A DNA stretch of 64,000 nucleotides, taken from JAVJSU01 sp040219275. Its GTDB lineage: Bacteria > Chloroflexota > Anaerolineae > Aggregatilineales > Phototrophicaceae. A program made the position numbers and the translations under genes. The stretch's first letter is position 1, and each line of letters opens with the position of its first letter. Positions 17,295 to 26,386 of this stretch are shown here, piece by piece. Location of the stretch: NCBI GenBank assembly GCA_040219275.1, contig JAVJSU010000076.1, positions 25,537 through 89,536 on the forward strand, in the 5' to 3' direction. The notes below the pieces were generated by a model that was given only the letters and a program-made list of their open reading frames with translations, made no database searches and had not been told where the DNA came from.

Positions 17295-17436
17295 GGAAAT
17301 GCCATAGGGTGGGTAACTAAAAACTAACAACTGTGAACTACCAACTAATTCACGCATCTTGTCGCGCCGATTGTGGCGTATGATGAGAATGCGGAAGTAC
17401 CAATCATAGCGATCATAATTGGAAGTGTTTATTATT

Positions 17437-18690
17437 ATGTCCGAGTCTCCTTCGTCTCCTTCGATGCCCATAGGTGGAGTCGCCGCCGCTTTTTTAACGC
17501 CTATATTTCTCGGTATGGCACCGATTTTCGGGAAGCTCGCTATCAGAGCAGGTGCAGACCCGTTTTCTGTGGCGGCGCTCAGAACGATTGTCGCCGTCGC
17601 TTTGCTCTGGGGATTTTATGCCCTGTTTTTGCGGCGCTACATTTACATTTATCCGGCGGGATTGCTCGGTTGTATTGTGATTGGCGCGGTGAATGGCATC
17701 GGGTCGCTCTTTTATTACGGCGGATTGAGTATGCTGGATGCCTCAATGACTCAATTGCTGAACGGCATGTATCTGCCGCTTGCGGTACTGATTTCCAGTT
17801 CTGCCGGTCAAAAGGTGGATTCGCGTACTTATTTGCGGGTGAGCCTTGCATTACTGGCGTTGATAATGATTACGGGCTTTAGTCCAACAGAGATCAACTG
17901 GACGGGCGTGGGTTTTATGCTCGGTAGTGCCTTGATGTTCGCCGGCACGGTCACACTCAGCCAATATGTGCTTTACGAAATGCCATCGCCAACGGTAACG
18001 CTCTATGTGCTGACGACGATGGGGGCAATTGTTTGCATCGTCTGGCTAGCCGTCGGGAATCCGCTCTCGCCGGAGGTGGTTTCTGCCTCGTTTTCACCGA
18101 TTGTCATACTTGGCATCACAACGGCGCTTTCTCGATTAGCGATGTTCGCTGGAGTTAAGCTGTTCGGCGGGATGCAAACCGCCATTCTTGCCATCGCGGA
18201 GATCGGCGTGGCGCTTACGCTGGCGTTTGTGGTGTTGGGGGATCGTCTGGCGATAGAGCAGTGGTTCGGTGTGGCGGTGTTATTCGGCAGTATTTTGCTC
18301 GTCCGTCAGCGTGATCTTTCTCCCACGGGCTTTAACCCCAATCAACTGATCGTGGCGAATATGGCGAGCGTGCAATTTCAGCGTATCGCCTTTCATCGCG
18401 CATTCGGCACTGATGTGGATGATAACGAACTCGGCACGATGGGGACGATCACCACGCAGGAATTGGTCGCTATTCAACGCATGATGGGCGCAGAAAGCGG
18501 ACCGATTGACCCCTTTCCTATCGGCAAAACGCGCCATCTGAATCAGATGACCGCCGCCTTACCGCCCGATCTCTTCGAGACGCAGGAGGTCGAAATCCCG
18601 AAAGAGCTTCGTCAGGAAATCGCGCAGGATGTGGCGGAAGAATTGCACGAATTAATCGAAAACAGCGAACTCAACGAGCCGGATGATTAG
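17437..18690 (+). CDS. EamA/DMT-family transporter with C-terminal extension
   Basis: A 417-residue protein. Residues about 12-300 contain ten hydrophobic segments in two five-helix halves, as in drug/metabolite transporters of the EamA family (for example GMAPIFGKLAIRAGADPFSV at the start, and the second-half MFAGVKLFGGMQTAILAIAE). The family exports amino acids, nucleotides or other metabolites; the substrate here is unknown. A hydrophilic tail of about 115 residues follows, rich in acidic residues at its end (DVAEELHELIENSELNEPDD), which is unusual for the family. The ATG at 17437 is chosen over a TTG at 17419 because GGAAG lies upstream of it. A strong terminator follows. Confidence 0.88.
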   Translation: MSESPSSPSMPIGGVAAAFLTPIFLGMAPIFGKLAIRAGADPFSVAALRTIVAVALLWGFYALFLRRYIYIYPAGLLGCIVIGAVNGIGSLFYYGGLSMLDASMTQLLNGMYLPLAVLISSSAGQKVDSRTYLRVSLALLALIMITGFSPTEINWTGVGFMLGSALMFAGTVTLSQYVLYEMPSPTVTLYVLTTMGAIVCIVWLAVGNPLSPEVVSASFSPIVILGITTALSRLAMFAGVKLFGGMQTAILAIAEIGVALTLAFVVLGDRLAIEQWFGVAVLFGSILLVRQRDLSPTGFNPNQLIVANMASVQFQRIAFHRAFGTDVDDNELGTMGTITTQELVAIQRMMGAESGPIDPFPIGKTRHLNQMTAALPPDLFETQEVEIPKELRQEIAQDVAEELHELIENSELNEPDD

Positions 18691-18703
18691 CTGACCGGAA
18701 TAA

Positions 18704-18735
18704 AAAACCGCCCCGATTATCGAGGCGGTTTGTGT
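18704..18735. terminator. Bidirectional terminator between DMT transporter and flavodoxin genes
   Basis: AAACCGCC and GGCGGTTT flank CGATTATCG, giving a nearly continuous hairpin. T-runs occur on both sides (AAAAAA on the left, GTTTTTA on the right), so it can stop both convergent genes. Confidence 0.85.
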
Positions 18736-18755
18736 TTTTAGTGGTTTTATTTCGC

Positions 18756-19277
18756 TTAGATGCCGAAATCTTCTTTGATCCACGCCACCCATTTGTCGAT
18801 GCGCTTGTCGGTCATGTCTGCCTGTCCGTCGTTGTCTAAGCCCAGACCCATGAAGAAATCGCCATCGATTGCCAGCGATTCGGCGAAGTCGTAACTGCGG
18901 CGTGACCAATACCCCGCCAGATCCGCACCCTGTACGATCAATTCATCACCGAGTACGCCCATTGCATCAAGGAAATTGAAGCCATAGCCGTTCTGGTCGC
19001 CCAAGCCAAAGAGCGCCACTTTCTTACCTTTAAAATCCATACTGCCTAATTTCGGGAAGAAAATTGCCCAGTCATCCTGTAGCTCGCCTGTGTTCCATGT
19101 GGGGATGCCCATGATGAGATACTGATAGCCCAAAATTTGCGCGGGTTCGATTGCGCCGATGTTATGGACTTCTACCGCATCCACAGTCGGCAGGGCTTCC
19201 ATCTTCTCTTTAATTTGATAAGCGGCGGTTTCTGTGTTGCCGGTACTGCTCCCATAAATCAAGCCAATTTTTACCAT
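18756..19277 (-). CDS. Flavodoxin (long-chain)
   Basis: A 173-residue FMN-binding electron carrier. The phosphate-binding loop is at the N terminus (GLIYGSSTGNTETAA, residues 5-19). The flavin-stacking segments are MGIPTWNTGELQDDW and FGLGDQNGYGFNFLDAMG. Length and the insertion after the GLGDQ strand fit the long-chain type. Flavodoxins replace ferredoxin, often under low iron, donating electrons to reductases. No dedicated reductase is adjacent. The ATG at 19277 follows AAAAGGAT. The neighbouring LLM oxidoreductase is divergent and also flavin-related (it uses F420), but a functional link is only a guess. Confidence 0.94.
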   Translation of the reverse strand: MVKIGLIYGSSTGNTETAAYQIKEKMEALPTVDAVEVHNIGAIEPAQILGYQYLIMGIPTWNTGELQDDWAIFFPKLGSMDFKGKKVALFGLGDQNGYGFNFLDAMGVLGDELIVQGADLAGYWSRRSYDFAESLAIDGDFFMGLGLDNDGQADMTDKRIDKWVAWIKEDFGI

Positions 19278-19592
19278 AATATCCTCGATCCTTTTCTTCG
19301 TATTCGTGACTTACCGTAAATTTACCAAGTTTTTGATAAAGTTGTTAGTCGTTTTAGGTATTCGTTCGTAGATTGTCGCTTTTTTTAAGCTAAAAGCCAA
19401 AGGCTAATGGCTCCAAGTATACCATGTGAAAAATTGCACAGAAACACTTCTTCCCTGTTTGCTAATCAAATCCTGATTCGATTTTTATCCAGAGATAGCT
19501 ATACTCAGGAGAATTGTAAAACGTAAGGGCGAACTGGCAGTTCTCCCCTACAATAGACATATGAATACTAACTTTCTTTAGGGAGCAAAAAA

Positions 19593-20624
19593 ATGCGTTT
19601 AGGATTAATGGTCGGCTATTCCGGCTCAAAAATGGAATTACCGTTAGAGATGGTGCAGGAAGCAGATCGGCTCGGCTACTATGTCGCGTGGACGGCGGAG
19701 GCTTACGGCTCGGATTCGATTTCTCCGCTGGCGTGGATCGGCGCGAAAACCGAGAACATTCACCTCGGCACGGCGATTATGCAGATGCCCGCACGCACCC
19801 CCGCCATGACCGCCATGACCGCCACCACGCTCGATCAACTCTCCGGTGGGCGCATGTTGCTCGGACTCGGGTTATCCGGTCCGCAGGTGGTGGAAGGTTG
19901 GCACGGCACCGCATATGGTAAACCGCTCGGCAAATCACGCGAATATGTGGAGATCGTGCGTAAAATTTTCGCCCGTGAAGAACCCCTCACGCATTCCGGC
20001 GATCATTATGAGATTCCCTATCAAGGCGACGACGCGACGGGACTCGGTAAGCCGTTGAAGAGCATCCTGCACGGGCGACAAATCCCGATTTATCTCGCGT
20101 CTATCGGACCGAAAAATGTCGAACTCACCGCTGAAGTTGCCGATGGTTGGTTGCCGATTTTCTTCTCGCCGGAGTTTTACGATGACACCTTCAAAGATCA
20201 GGTTGATGCAGGATTCGCCAAAGCGGGCAACGGCAAATCGCTGAAAAACTTCGACATCGCGCCATCGGTACAGGTCGTGATTGACGATGACCTCGAAACC
20301 GCGTGGAATCAGGTGCGTCCGATGTTGGCGTTGTATATCGGCGGGATGGGGGCGAAGGGCAAAAATTTCTATACTGATCTGGCGAGTCGTTTTGGCTTTG
20401 AGGCAGAAGCCCTGCATGTTCAGGATTTGTTCCTCAGCGGGCAGAAGGGCGAGGCGATGATGGCGATCCCAACCGATTTGATCGATCAAGTGGCGCTGTG
20501 TGGCTCGAAAGACCGCATCAAAGACCGCATCCAAATCTGGAAAGACACGGACATCGTGACCACGCTCAATATCCAGACGACGGACATCGAAACCGTGCGC
20601 GTCATGGCGGAGTTGGTGCTTTAG
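19593..20624 (+). CDS. LLM-class F420-dependent oxidoreductase
   Basis: A 343-residue luciferase-like monooxygenase-fold TIM barrel. The family hallmarks are AWTAEAYGSDSISPLAW, IHLGTAIMQMPARTPAMTAM, LDQLSGGRMLLGLGLSGPQV and IPIYLASIGPKN. Members related to this pattern use reduced coenzyme F420 to reduce or oxidise small organic substrates; the substrate cannot be told. The ATG at 19593 is preceded by GGGAG at good spacing. It is a single-gene unit. The presence of such a gene supports a Chloroflexota or actinobacterial-type F420 metabolism, although no cofactor-synthesis genes are in the window. Confidence 0.9.
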   Translation: MRLGLMVGYSGSKMELPLEMVQEADRLGYYVAWTAEAYGSDSISPLAWIGAKTENIHLGTAIMQMPARTPAMTAMTATTLDQLSGGRMLLGLGLSGPQVVEGWHGTAYGKPLGKSREYVEIVRKIFAREEPLTHSGDHYEIPYQGDDATGLGKPLKSILHGRQIPIYLASIGPKNVELTAEVADGWLPIFFSPEFYDDTFKDQVDAGFAKAGNGKSLKNFDIAPSVQVVIDDDLETAWNQVRPMLALYIGGMGAKGKNFYTDLASRFGFEAEALHVQDLFLSGQKGEAMMAIPTDLIDQVALCGSKDRIKDRIQIWKDTDIVTTLNIQTTDIETVRVMAELVL

Positions 20625-20784
20625 GAGCAGTTGTTAGTGATTAGTTTTTAGTCGTTAGTAAAGACTGATTACGACAAATTGGGAGATTTTGGTATTCCCC
20701 TTTTGAAGATTATGTAGGAAGAAAGCCCTGATCGCATCATTTGTGGCATAATAGAAGCGAGTGGCGTTTAGTTCAGGATAAACG

Positions 20785-21378
20785 ATGACTGACGAAATTC
20801 AGGTTCAGCGATTACCCGCGCCCGGCACACCCATGACGGCGACGGATTTTGCCAATTTACCGGAAACGATGACCCGCATCGAATTGATAAACGGTGTGGT
20901 GGTCTATCCGCACGGCTATGGAGAAGGCGACATGGCACCCGCACCGCAGATTAGTCATCAGATGGTCACGGGCAAGACATACGCGTTATTGCTTAAACTT
21001 GACCTTAATGGCACGGTTTTGATTGCGCCGGTGGATGTCAAATTGCCGGATAGCTCGACCATTCAACCGGACGTGTTATGGATTGCGCCGGATAGCCTTT
21101 GTGTGATTGAACGTCAGCGAATCGTCGGTGCGCCTGAATTGATGGTAGAAGTTATCTCACCGGGTTCAGAACGCTACGACAAGGTAGATAAGTTTCGCCT
21201 TTACGAGAAAAACGGTGTGAAAGAATATTGGATCGCTCATCCTGAAGCAAAATATCTGGAAGTGTGGCAACTGATTAATGGGCTGTTCCAGAAGTCTGGC
21301 ATCTATAAAATGGATGAGTCCTTCACATCGCCTCTGCTACAAAAAGTGATTCATTTAGCCGAGATTTTCGCGCTGTAA
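20785..21378 (+). CDS. Uma2-family (DUF820) putative endonuclease
   Basis: A 197-residue protein of the Uma2/DUF820 family, which has a PD-(D/E)xK nuclease fold and is greatly expanded in cyanobacteria and Chloroflexota. Visible signatures are TATDFANLPETMTRIELING at the start, VKLPDSSTIQPDVLWIAPD in the middle (metal-binding Asp), and PELMVEVISPGSERYDKVDK with the catalytic E-x-K-like region, then YEKNGVKEYWIAHPEAK. Biological role is unknown. The start at 20785 is supported only by position. A strong terminator follows immediately. Confidence 0.9.
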   Translation: MTDEIQVQRLPAPGTPMTATDFANLPETMTRIELINGVVVYPHGYGEGDMAPAPQISHQMVTGKTYALLLKLDLNGTVLIAPVDVKLPDSSTIQPDVLWIAPDSLCVIERQRIVGAPELMVEVISPGSERYDKVDKFRLYEKNGVKEYWIAHPEAKYLEVWQLINGLFQKSGIYKMDESFTSPLLQKVIHLAEIFAL

Positions 21379-21403
21379 AATACCTTAATCCACAGAAAAC
21401 ACA

Positions 21404-21439
21404 ACACCCGCCGGACTCATATCTGGCGGGTGTTTTTAT
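21404..21439 (+). terminator. Terminator of the Uma2-family gene
   Basis: ACACCCGCC and GGCGGGTGT form a perfect 9-bp stem followed by TTTTATT, 25 bases after the stop codon. Confidence 0.9.
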
Positions 21440-21580
21440 TCGTGTGTGATTTGTTTTCCGGCGATTGCACCACGATTTCGCCGTCTAACCTCTACAAAAG
21501 CGCTTTGTTGAGTACAATGAGCGCAATAGACGAGTTTCAACTTAATGTCTAATTTCTGGAAAGTGTCAGGAGAACGATTG

Positions 21581-22822
21581 ATGCGTAAATGGTTATTACT
21601 CTTACTCATCCTAACCGTCACAGCGCCCATCGTCGCACAAGAAACGCCGGAAGCCAATGCCGGACGTGGTTGGCGGGCATGGCTGTTCAATGCAAATTCC
21701 GGCTTGGTGACGGTGGTGGATCAACAGGGCGCGGTGGTGAATGAATTTACCCTGCCACTCTCGCAAGCCTTTAATTACTACGGGCAGAATATTGCCGTGT
21801 CGCCGTCTGGCTCGCATATTTTGTACACGGCGATAGATACGAGTGCGGATATTGCCAATCAGCAGGTGTTCGTTTATGACGTGAATGCCCAATTTATCGC
21901 CGCCACCTATCCGTTAGAACTCGGCGCACAGGCGACCACCTTAGATGTCCGCGTGGATAGCGCCCTCTTCGATGAAGCCACACGGCATGTTGCGTTTGGT
22001 TATGTTATCACGTCAGAAACGATGGTCGGGTGGGAAGTGGTGGTGCTGGATTACAACACAGGCATTGAAGAAACCGTGCTCACAGCGGAGAGTGCGCCTG
22101 CCTCAATCATTCCAGCCGACGGTCTCATCGTGCCGGTGATTCGTGCCTTTGACGGCGTGAACGTAACCTTCACGGCGGTCTTTTATGCAACCGGTGGGGC
22201 GGCAATGTATCCGTCGTATGTTTGGGATACCACCTCAAACACCCTCATGCCCACCGAGATTTTTACCAGCATCGGTGCAGATGTTTTGCCGGAAACACGT
22301 GAGGTTATCGCGCCAACCTTCATGGAAAGTATGTCCACCGCCGCCTTACCCGCCGAACCGGGCTTTACCGTTCAGCAAAACGTCGTGACGGTTTATCAAC
22401 CCCAGACCGCGACCCGCCATGTCTTTTATAACGATGCGGACAAGGTGATTGATAATGTGCGCTTCGTGCAGGACGGCGAACGTATTGCCATCAGCCGTTA
22501 TGATGCGGTGACGGATACCCCCGGCTTGTGGCGCGTGATTGAGCGTGATGGAACGATTGTCGGCGAGACACAAATCTCCAACTCGGTCTTTAATGTGTTC
22601 GGCACACCGGATGGCATGGTCTATCTTGATCTTGCGGAGGGTCCGGCGCTCGTCCACATCAACACGCGGGATGATAGCCTGTCGCAGGAGGTCATCTGGA
22701 CGGGCGAGATGCAGACTTTCCCTGTGCTCGTGGCGGTTCAACCGGATGTGATCGTCGCCGCACAGGAAGCCGTTGCCTATGGCGATTGGGTGCAACTCAC
22801 TGACCCTGAACCGATTGAGTGA
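21581..22822 (+). CDS. Secreted beta-propeller-like protein
   Basis: A 413-residue exported protein. The N terminus MRKWLLLLLILTVTAPIVAQ is a classical signal peptide with a likely cleavage after VAQ. The mature part has blade-like repeats (NIAVSPSGSHILYTAID, VRFVQDGERIAISRYDAVTD, WRVIERDGTIVGETQI) suggesting a seven-bladed TolB/WD40-like propeller, but no enzyme motif. I chose the ATG at 21581, preceded by CAGGAGA eight bases upstream; an upstream start at 21545 would bury the signal peptide. Role is unknown: periplasmic or surface binding is likely. It forms a single-gene unit. Confidence 0.8.
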   Translation: MRKWLLLLLILTVTAPIVAQETPEANAGRGWRAWLFNANSGLVTVVDQQGAVVNEFTLPLSQAFNYYGQNIAVSPSGSHILYTAIDTSADIANQQVFVYDVNAQFIAATYPLELGAQATTLDVRVDSALFDEATRHVAFGYVITSETMVGWEVVVLDYNTGIEETVLTAESAPASIIPADGLIVPVIRAFDGVNVTFTAVFYATGGAAMYPSYVWDTTSNTLMPTEIFTSIGADVLPETREVIAPTFMESMSTAALPAEPGFTVQQNVVTVYQPQTATRHVFYNDADKVIDNVRFVQDGERIAISRYDAVTDTPGLWRVIERDGTIVGETQISNSVFNVFGTPDGMVYLDLAEGPALVHINTRDDSLSQEVIWTGEMQTFPVLVAVQPDVIVAAQEAVAYGDWVQLTDPEPIE

Positions 22823-22911
22823 TGGGTTAAATAATGTCAGTTCTGGATAAGCAAACGATCATGAATGACAGTCGTTTTGCGGGAAAATACCTTGACTATC
22901 CGAGCTTTTGG

Positions 22912-23016
22912 CTCTTAGCTTTTAGCAAAAGCATTGTTTTTTTCAAACTAAAAGCCAAAAGCTAACGGCTAAAAGCTATATTTCCCGAATGGTCACCTTA
23001 AACAGAATTCGGGTTG
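22912..23016 (-). repeat. Uninterrupted copy of the 16.8-kb repeat (empty site)
   Basis: This stretch matches the inverse complement of 17062-17100 joined to 16793-16858, with only small differences (for example TTTTTTTCAAA against TTTTTTCAAA). The 16-bp CTAAAAGCCAAAAGCT occurs once here (22948-22963), where the 16.8-kb copy has it twice with the hairpin element in between. No coding potential. Confidence 0.7.
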
Positions 23017-23084
23017 AATAGCGATCCCCCAACACAACCAAAATGCCCCTCGCGCAACCTCGCGGGGGGCGTTACAATGCGCGT

Positions 23085-23855
23085 ATGCCAACACCATTTA
23101 CACATCTAGAAATTGCCCAACGCTTGCTCCGTGATGAGGACATACCGGAAGTTTATTTGCGTTTGCTAAATGCGGAGCGTCCAGCGTTTTTGCTGGGCAA
23201 CATCGCGGCGGATGCACGGGTCGGCAATGGTGCGCCGCGTGAAACCACCCACTTCTATCTGTACGGGCAAGATATTCAAGGGCGGGTGTGGCGCAAAATG
23301 GTGGCGGAAAATCCACGCTTGCTCACCCCGAACAGTCCGGCACATCGGGCGTTCATCGCCGGTTATGTCGCCCATCTGACTGTCGATGAAACGTGGTCAA
23401 TCCGCATGGTGATGCCCCATTTTGTGGAGCGCGAATGGGCGGATAGAATGCAACGTTTTTATATGCTCCATATGATCCTGATTGCGATGGATGAGCGTGA
23501 TTTGCCCCGCATAGAGTCATGGCAACCGGACACGCTGAATGCCGCTACGCCGGAAAATTGGCTGGATTTTATCCCTGATGACGATTTGCAAGCGTGGAAA
23601 TCCCTCATCTATGAGCAGATCAAACCGGATGGCATCGTCAAGACCCTTGATATTTTCGGCGCACGGGTGGCGAAACCGCCGGAGGAATTACGCGCTCTGC
23701 TGGATTCCGACGAAGCGATGCAAGCCAATCTGTGGGATCATATTTCCAAGCCTACGCTCAATGCGGTTGAACAGGCGTGTTATAACGAAGCCCACGATCA
23801 GCTGATGGTGTATCTGCGCGAGACAGAACCCGCCAATCACCAGGGCAAAGGATGA
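23085..23855 (+). CDS. Zinc-dependent phospholipase C-like protein
   Basis: A 256-residue protein resembling the zinc-dependent phospholipase C/S1-P1 nuclease superfamily. It begins with MPTPFTHLEIAQRLL, where the early His is a likely metal ligand, followed by GNIAADARVGN with Asp, RETTHFYLYG with His, and AGYVAHLTVDETW with His and Asp. These are arranged as in that superfamily. No signal peptide is visible, so it may be cytoplasmic. Actual activity is not shown; some members are annotated only by fold. The ATG at 23085 is chosen because the family starts at this point; the upstream frame to 23043 is repeat-like sequence. It precedes the PAP2-type phosphatase gene by about 70 bp. Confidence 0.75.
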   Translation: MPTPFTHLEIAQRLLRDEDIPEVYLRLLNAERPAFLLGNIAADARVGNGAPRETTHFYLYGQDIQGRVWRKMVAENPRLLTPNSPAHRAFIAGYVAHLTVDETWSIRMVMPHFVEREWADRMQRFYMLHMILIAMDERDLPRIESWQPDTLNAATPENWLDFIPDDDLQAWKSLIYEQIKPDGIVKTLDIFGARVAKPPEELRALLDSDEAMQANLWDHISKPTLNAVEQACYNEAHDQLMVYLRETEPANHQGKG

Positions 23856-23925
23856 GCAACAGATTTCAGCGAGAAAACGTATTGTAATTAGCAGTTTATT
23901 CACAGACTTATAGGTATCAAAAATA

Positions 23926-24645
23926 ATGACCCAACGTTTCCCCACATTCAACCCGCGTGAGTTGATCCGCCGCACGATTTATGACCTCACCCGCCCGCGC
24001 CTGATTAAACAATTTATATGGTTGGCGCTGTTCTGGGTGGTGGTTGCCGTGAGCATCTTACTGAATATCGACTACCTCAAAACCACCTATCCAAATCCCG
24101 TTTTGCCGGATGACCGCCTGCTTGATCTGTTTACGCAAAATGATACCTTCATCTGGGTGGCGGAAATATTTAGTTCCGTAGAAGTCGCGCTGGTCGTTTT
24201 TATTTTGTGGACGCGTGGATTTAAAGGCGCGCCGTATCTGCTATTTATGATGGGGTTGATGTTCATGTTGCGTGGTTTTGTCATCACATTGACTCCGCTG
24301 GCACAGATTCAGCCACCGTCAGAAATTTACGCGGAGAGCCACATCATCGCGCAGATGTTTTATCATGGTATGTTCTTTTCAGGGCATACTGCCAGCGCAT
24401 TTATACAGGCATTTTATTTCAAGGGGCATCGTCTGCGCCCGTTGATTTTTCTGGTGGCATCTATACAAGCCATTTCTTTGATTATCAGCCATTCGCATTA
24501 TTCGATTGATGTCGTCGGCGGGTTATTCGTCGCGTATTTCGTCTCTCATTTTGATTGGATGCGCCTCGTGCCACCGTTTTTGCGTCAGGTCAAAGTGATG
24601 CCGTGGTACGTGGATGCTGAAGATCAACAGGGCTTGGTTGCTTAA
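23926..24645 (+). CDS. PAP2-like membrane phosphatase (sphingomyelin-synthase-like subgroup)
   Basis: A 239-residue protein with about six hydrophobic helices. The catalytic motifs of the PAP2/lipid phosphate phosphatase superfamily are visible as MFFSGHTASAF and HSHYSIDVVGGLF, which carry the two active-site histidines and the Asp of the C2/C3 motifs. The layout fits the sphingomyelin-synthase-like branch more than the classic PAP2 branch because the C1 motif is not clear. It would act on a lipid head group at the membrane. It is downstream of the zinc phospholipase C-like gene and probably co-transcribed, suggesting joint lipid turnover. A strong terminator follows. Confidence 0.85.
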   Translation: MTQRFPTFNPRELIRRTIYDLTRPRLIKQFIWLALFWVVVAVSILLNIDYLKTTYPNPVLPDDRLLDLFTQNDTFIWVAEIFSSVEVALVVFILWTRGFKGAPYLLFMMGLMFMLRGFVITLTPLAQIQPPSEIYAESHIIAQMFYHGMFFSGHTASAFIQAFYFKGHRLRPLIFLVASIQAISLIISHSHYSIDVVGGLFVAYFVSHFDWMRLVPPFLRQVKVMPWYVDAEDQQGLVA

Positions 24646-24661
24646 ACGCATTTTATGCAAA

Positions 24662-24706
24662 AACACAAAAGGACGATCTCATGTCATGATCGTCCTTTTG
24701 TGTTCA
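24662..24706. terminator. Long perfect-stem bidirectional terminator
   Basis: AACACAAAAGGACGATC and GATCGTCCTTTTGTGTT pair without mismatch (17 bp) around a 9-base loop. It separates the PAP2 gene from the convergent small membrane protein gene. Confidence 0.85.
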
Positions 24707-24727
24707 GTCAGGCATAAACAATCCCCC

Positions 24728-24958
24728 TCATACCTGATGATGTTGATCCCATATGTCGTGAACAAAATCTAAGATTTTTGTCACGGAATAAGCTGTTATA
24801 TACACAAGCGTTCCGAGGGTGGCGACCCATAAAAGCACCATCAACGGCGAGGTCGGATTTGTGACTGTCTCATGCAGGATATACCCGCAGATTGCCATCA
24901 TCACGATGACCGCTTCTGTAACCCCGAATGTCGTCCGGTTAAATTCTTTCAGGTTCAT
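24728..24958 (-). CDS. Small two-helix membrane protein, function unknown
   Basis: A 76-residue protein with two predicted transmembrane helices (AVIVMMAICGYILHETV and PLMVLLWVATLGTLVYITAYSV) and a charged C-terminal tail containing WDQHHQV. The ATG at 24958 has GGAGG five bases upstream; an in-frame GTG at 24964 overlaps that ribosome-binding site and is less likely. I do not recognise the family. Confidence 0.65.
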   Translation of the reverse strand: MNLKEFNRTTFGVTEAVIVMMAICGYILHETVTNPTSPLMVLLWVATLGTLVYITAYSVTKILDFVHDIWDQHHQV

Positions 24959-25237
24959 TGTCACCTCCGTCTGTCAAAAGAGAGACACCTCACGGACGAA
25001 GAGATCTCCACGAAAAATCCAATTTAGGGAAGGACGGTATGGGTACTGCCCATACATCAATAACTTCGCGGTTCTCATATTTGTTCGGTGGGTCTGTCGC
25101 TCCGGCGTGTCTCTCATTTGCGTGCATTTTAAGGTGCTTCTGTAACGCTTTTTGTTATCCTTATTATACCATTCAACCTGAATTTCTCCCTGATAGATGT
25201 CATGATCGCAGGGTGACATTCATTCAAATCGCGTGAT

Positions 25238-25669
25238 TTACGGGGTATTTTGCAGGCGATGGATCAGCCCTGCTACAATAAATGTGGTGAGCCAATTTAC
25301 GGCGAAATCATAAAGCGAAGCGTTACGATCTGCGAGGGCGGTCTGTAGAAATTCGGTCACTATGCCGAGAGTCAGCGCGATCAGCACGCTGATGATGAGC
25401 GCCCGCCGTGATGGAAGCGTAAACACAAATGCCCACCACCATACGAACGTCAATCCAGCAAAACCGATGATATGTCCCGCCGTCAGCATCACTTCGCGCA
25501 GAGGATCGGGGTCGCCGGGAGGCGCGGCAGGTCCGACCACAGGCTGACTGCTGGATTGCAACAGGGCGACCATCAAAGTGATTGTCCAGCCAAGCGCGAT
25601 GGCATAACGAAACAGCCGTTGATTGACTAATGGATGAAGGAATTGTGGCGTTTTCAGTGTATGTATCAT
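25238..25669 (-). CDS. VanZ-like membrane protein
   Basis: A 143-residue membrane protein with four hydrophobic segments. The family pattern is visible as REVMLTAGHIIGFAGLTFVWWW, then GIVTEFLQT, and finally LYDFAVNWLTTFIVAG, which correspond to the conserved H-F-x-L, G-x-T-E-x-x-Q and D-x-x-x-N positions of VanZ-like proteins. VanZ gives low-level teicoplanin resistance in enterococci, but most relatives have unknown roles. The start is uncertain: ATG 25669 and ATG 25699 both lack a good ribosome-binding site. It stands alone. Confidence 0.75.
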   Translation of the reverse strand: MIHTLKTPQFLHPLVNQRLFRYAIALGWTITLMVALLQSSSQPVVGPAAPPGDPDPLREVMLTAGHIIGFAGLTFVWWWAFVFTLPSRRALIISVLIALTLGIVTEFLQTALADRNASLYDFAVNWLTTFIVAGLIHRLQNTP

Positions 25670-25779
25670 ACGCCTGATTATACAGGAGCAACACGGCATG
25701 TTACTTGACGATTACGCGACGATATAACAGGTTAGCCATATAGCTGATTAGCGACTACAGTATTTCAAACGGAGCAACC

Positions 25780-26355
25780 ATGAAGATTTTTATGCTGTTT
25801 CTAGCATTACTTGTACTTTCAGGCTGTCTCGCTGATGAAGCCCCACAACTTCCATCAGAAGCATTGGAAGGTAGTAAATTCGACTTGATGCCTGCGAATT
25901 GGATGCACTCAGAAATCAGAACAAATAACGATTATCGATCAGAAATCACATACACAAGATCATTCAGTAGTGGCACACCAAGATTCGCCTCAGCCTATGT
26001 TGATCTTGCTTTATATTCAAATGAGGAAGATGCCAGTGAGGCATATCGTCGCTTTGAGGATAACGTCTTTTATGATCGAATCGGTTTCGGTACGACTTGG
26101 TATCTGCCCGATCAGTTGATAATTAATTCTGTGCATGCTGACCAATATCGGGTTGATTGCACGGAAGTTGACCGAAATGTTGAAACAGTTACAGGCTGTA
26201 ATTTTTGGGCGCAATATGGACGTTGTAACCTTTTATTTGTAGCCCATATCAGCCCATTGGACGAACAAACTTACGACACCTACTCGCAGATCATCGAAGA
26301 AAATATCAGTGCGTGGATAGAGACTGTGGATTACTGCAATTATGAGGGTGCATAG
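25780..26355 (+). CDS. Hypothetical lipoprotein
   Basis: A 191-residue protein with a lipoprotein signal peptide (MKIFMLFLALLVLSGCLADE; lipobox LSGC, Cys18). The mature part has several cysteines (RVDCTEV, VTGCNFW, GRCNLL, DYCNYE) that could form two disulfides in an oxidising compartment. No known domain is recognised. GGAGC precedes the ATG by a normal distance. Base composition is more AT-rich than neighbouring genes. It overlaps by position the upstream part of the following frame, but that second gene most likely starts later, at 26387. Confidence 0.75.
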   Translation: MKIFMLFLALLVLSGCLADEAPQLPSEALEGSKFDLMPANWMHSEIRTNNDYRSEITYTRSFSSGTPRFASAYVDLALYSNEEDASEAYRRFEDNVFYDRIGFGTTWYLPDQLIINSVHADQYRVDCTEVDRNVETVTGCNFWAQYGRCNLLFVAHISPLDEQTYDTYSQIIEENISAWIETVDYCNYEGA

Positions 26356-26386
26356 GTTAATATTTCTTAGCTATTTAGGAGTGAAA

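Noticed and set aside
19935..20534. 199-codon antisense frame over the LLM oxidoreductase gene
   Set aside because: Composition (many His, Arg, Ile in repeating contexts) is that of the reverse frame of a GC-rich gene; no family recognised.
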